Source: Ovoidimarina sp050299695 (GTDB lineage Bacteria > Pseudomonadota > Alphaproteobacteria > Rhodobacterales > Rhodobacteraceae). From it: DNA of 6,513 nucleotides. Where the stretch lies: the NCBI GenBank assembly GCA_050299695.1, contig JBNKWI010000148.1, positions 1-6,513 of the forward strand, written 5' to 3'. Both the position numbers and the translations under genes were made by a program. Numbering within the stretch: position 1 is the stretch's first letter; each line of letters opens with the position of its first letter. The notes beneath the pieces were generated by a model, which had not been told where the DNA came from, did no database searches, and was given only the letters and a program-made list of their open reading frames with translations. Positions 5,979 to 6,513 of this stretch are shown one piece after another.

Positions 5979-6513
5979 CCCGCGCCGCCGCCCACGCCAC
6001 GCTCACCGCCGTGGCGCTCGCCTTCGTCGCCGCCGCCCTCCTGTTCGGCGCGGCGCCCGGCATCGACATCGCCGTCTCCGCCTTCTTCTTCGACGCCGGC
6101 CACTTCACCGCCCAGGGCGCACCCTGGCTCGAACTCCTGCGCCAGACGCTCTGGGACGTCGCCATCGCCACCGCGCTCCTTTCCCTCGCGCTGACGCTGC
6201 TCCAGCCGCTCCGCCGCACCGCGCCGCGCATCGCGACAAGGGTCTGGAGCTTCATCTTCCTCAGCTACCTGATCGGCCCCGGCCTGATCGTGAATGGCCT
6301 CCTCAAGGCCCATTGGGGACGCGCGCGCCCGGTCCAGATCCTCGAATTCGGCGGAACGGCGCAGTTCACCCCGCCGCTCGAGGCCGCACAGGAATGCGCC
6401 AGGAATTGCAGCTTCGTCTCGGGCGAGGCCGCCGGTGCCATCACCACGGCGCCGAGCCGCGCGAGCCGGAACCGGCCGAGAAACCCGCGCCCGAGCGCAG
6501 CCAGGCGATCTCG
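5975..6513 (+). CDS. PAP2-family membrane phosphatase, partial and apparently disrupted at about 6440
   Basis: The frame opens with an ATG overlapping the previous stop (ATGA) and stays open to the window end without a stop. Residues 9-27, 60-77 and 91-110 are hydrophobic helices. The first PAP2 phosphatase motif KX6RP is K111 to P119 (KAHWGRARP), and the second is CSFVSGEAAGA at 145-155, with Glu where many members have the His of PSGH. The third motif, SRX5HX3D, should follow after another helix. Instead, from residue 156 the reading is ITTAPSRASRNRPRNPRPSA, basic and proline-rich, with no membrane helix in any forward frame. Up to about 6439 the identity is good; beyond that the sequence looks foreign to the gene. 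Family members dephosphorylate lipid A or polyprenyl pyrophosphate; next to GT2, LAB_N and GT39 genes either would fit. The intact protein would be perhaps 220-260 residues. Confidence 0.78.
   Translation, partial: MTRAAAHATLTAVALAFVAAALLFGAAPGIDIAVSAFFFDAGHFTAQGAPWLELLRQTLWDVAIATALLSLALTLLQPLRRTAPRIATRVWSFIFLSYLIGPGLIVNGLLKAHWGRARPVQILEFGGTAQFTPPLEAAQECARNCSFVSGEAAGAITTAPSRASRNRPRNPRPSAARRS
6440..6513. other. Unassigned tail, possible junction with unrelated sequence
   Basis: The last 74 bases do not continue the PAP2 family. In the forward frame starting at 6442 they read HHGAEPREPEPAEKPAPERS and then QAIS, a Pro/Glu-rich stretch like many bacterial linkers. On the reverse strand a frame ends with a stop at exactly 6441-6443 (residues EIAWLRSGAGFSAGSGSRGS, then APW and stop). 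Either could be the edge of another gene joined here by rearrangement or misassembly. It is too short to identify. Confidence 0.35.

Overview
The window looks like chromosomal DNA from a GC-rich alphaproteobacterium, most likely of the Rhodobacterales/Rhodobacteraceae type. The grounds are the high GC content, the typical form of the citramalate synthase protein, and a short phytoene-synthase-like gene overlapping its end. This placement comes from reading the sequence and not from a database search. All supported genes are on the + strand.

Layout: (1) bases 1-466 hold the 3' end of a cysteinyl-tRNA synthetase gene (cysS), whose start lies outside the window. (2) Bases 467-719 are a non-coding gap packed with GC-rich inverted repeats, followed by three and a half 11-bp direct repeats just before the next ribosome binding site. 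(3) Bases 720-3127 hold cimA (citramalate synthase, isoleucine precursor supply), coupled through a 4-bp overlap to a squalene/phytoene-synthase-fold protein without the usual Asp-rich motifs. (4) Bases 3181-3264 are a complete tRNA-Leu(CAA) with encoded CCA. (5) Bases 3265-3492 are a gap with a small hairpin and weak promoter-like sequence. (6) Bases 3493 to the end form a tightly overlapping four-gene run: a DPM1-like family 2 glycosyltransferase, a small LAB_N membrane protein, an ArnT/PMT-like family 39 glycosyltransferase, and a PAP2-family phosphatase.

The four-gene run has the logic of a lipid-linked sugar pathway. The GT2 enzyme would load a sugar onto a polyprenyl phosphate on the cytoplasmic side, the small membrane protein may help it cross or present the product, and the GT39 enzyme would transfer the sugar to an acceptor on the periplasmic side, plausibly lipid A or another envelope glycan. 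The PAP2 enzyme could remove a lipid phosphate, either from the acceptor or from the carrier. The sugar and acceptor cannot be read from sequence.

Oddities: the GT2 frame runs 131 bp into the LAB_N gene. The PAP2 gene loses its family character at about base 6440, between its second and third catalytic motifs, and the last 70 or so bases look like unrelated sequence. The cysS fragment is less GC-rich than its neighbours. I see no CRISPR array, transposase, phage gene or obvious new defence system; the most unexplained element is the repeat-rich cysS-cimA gap.
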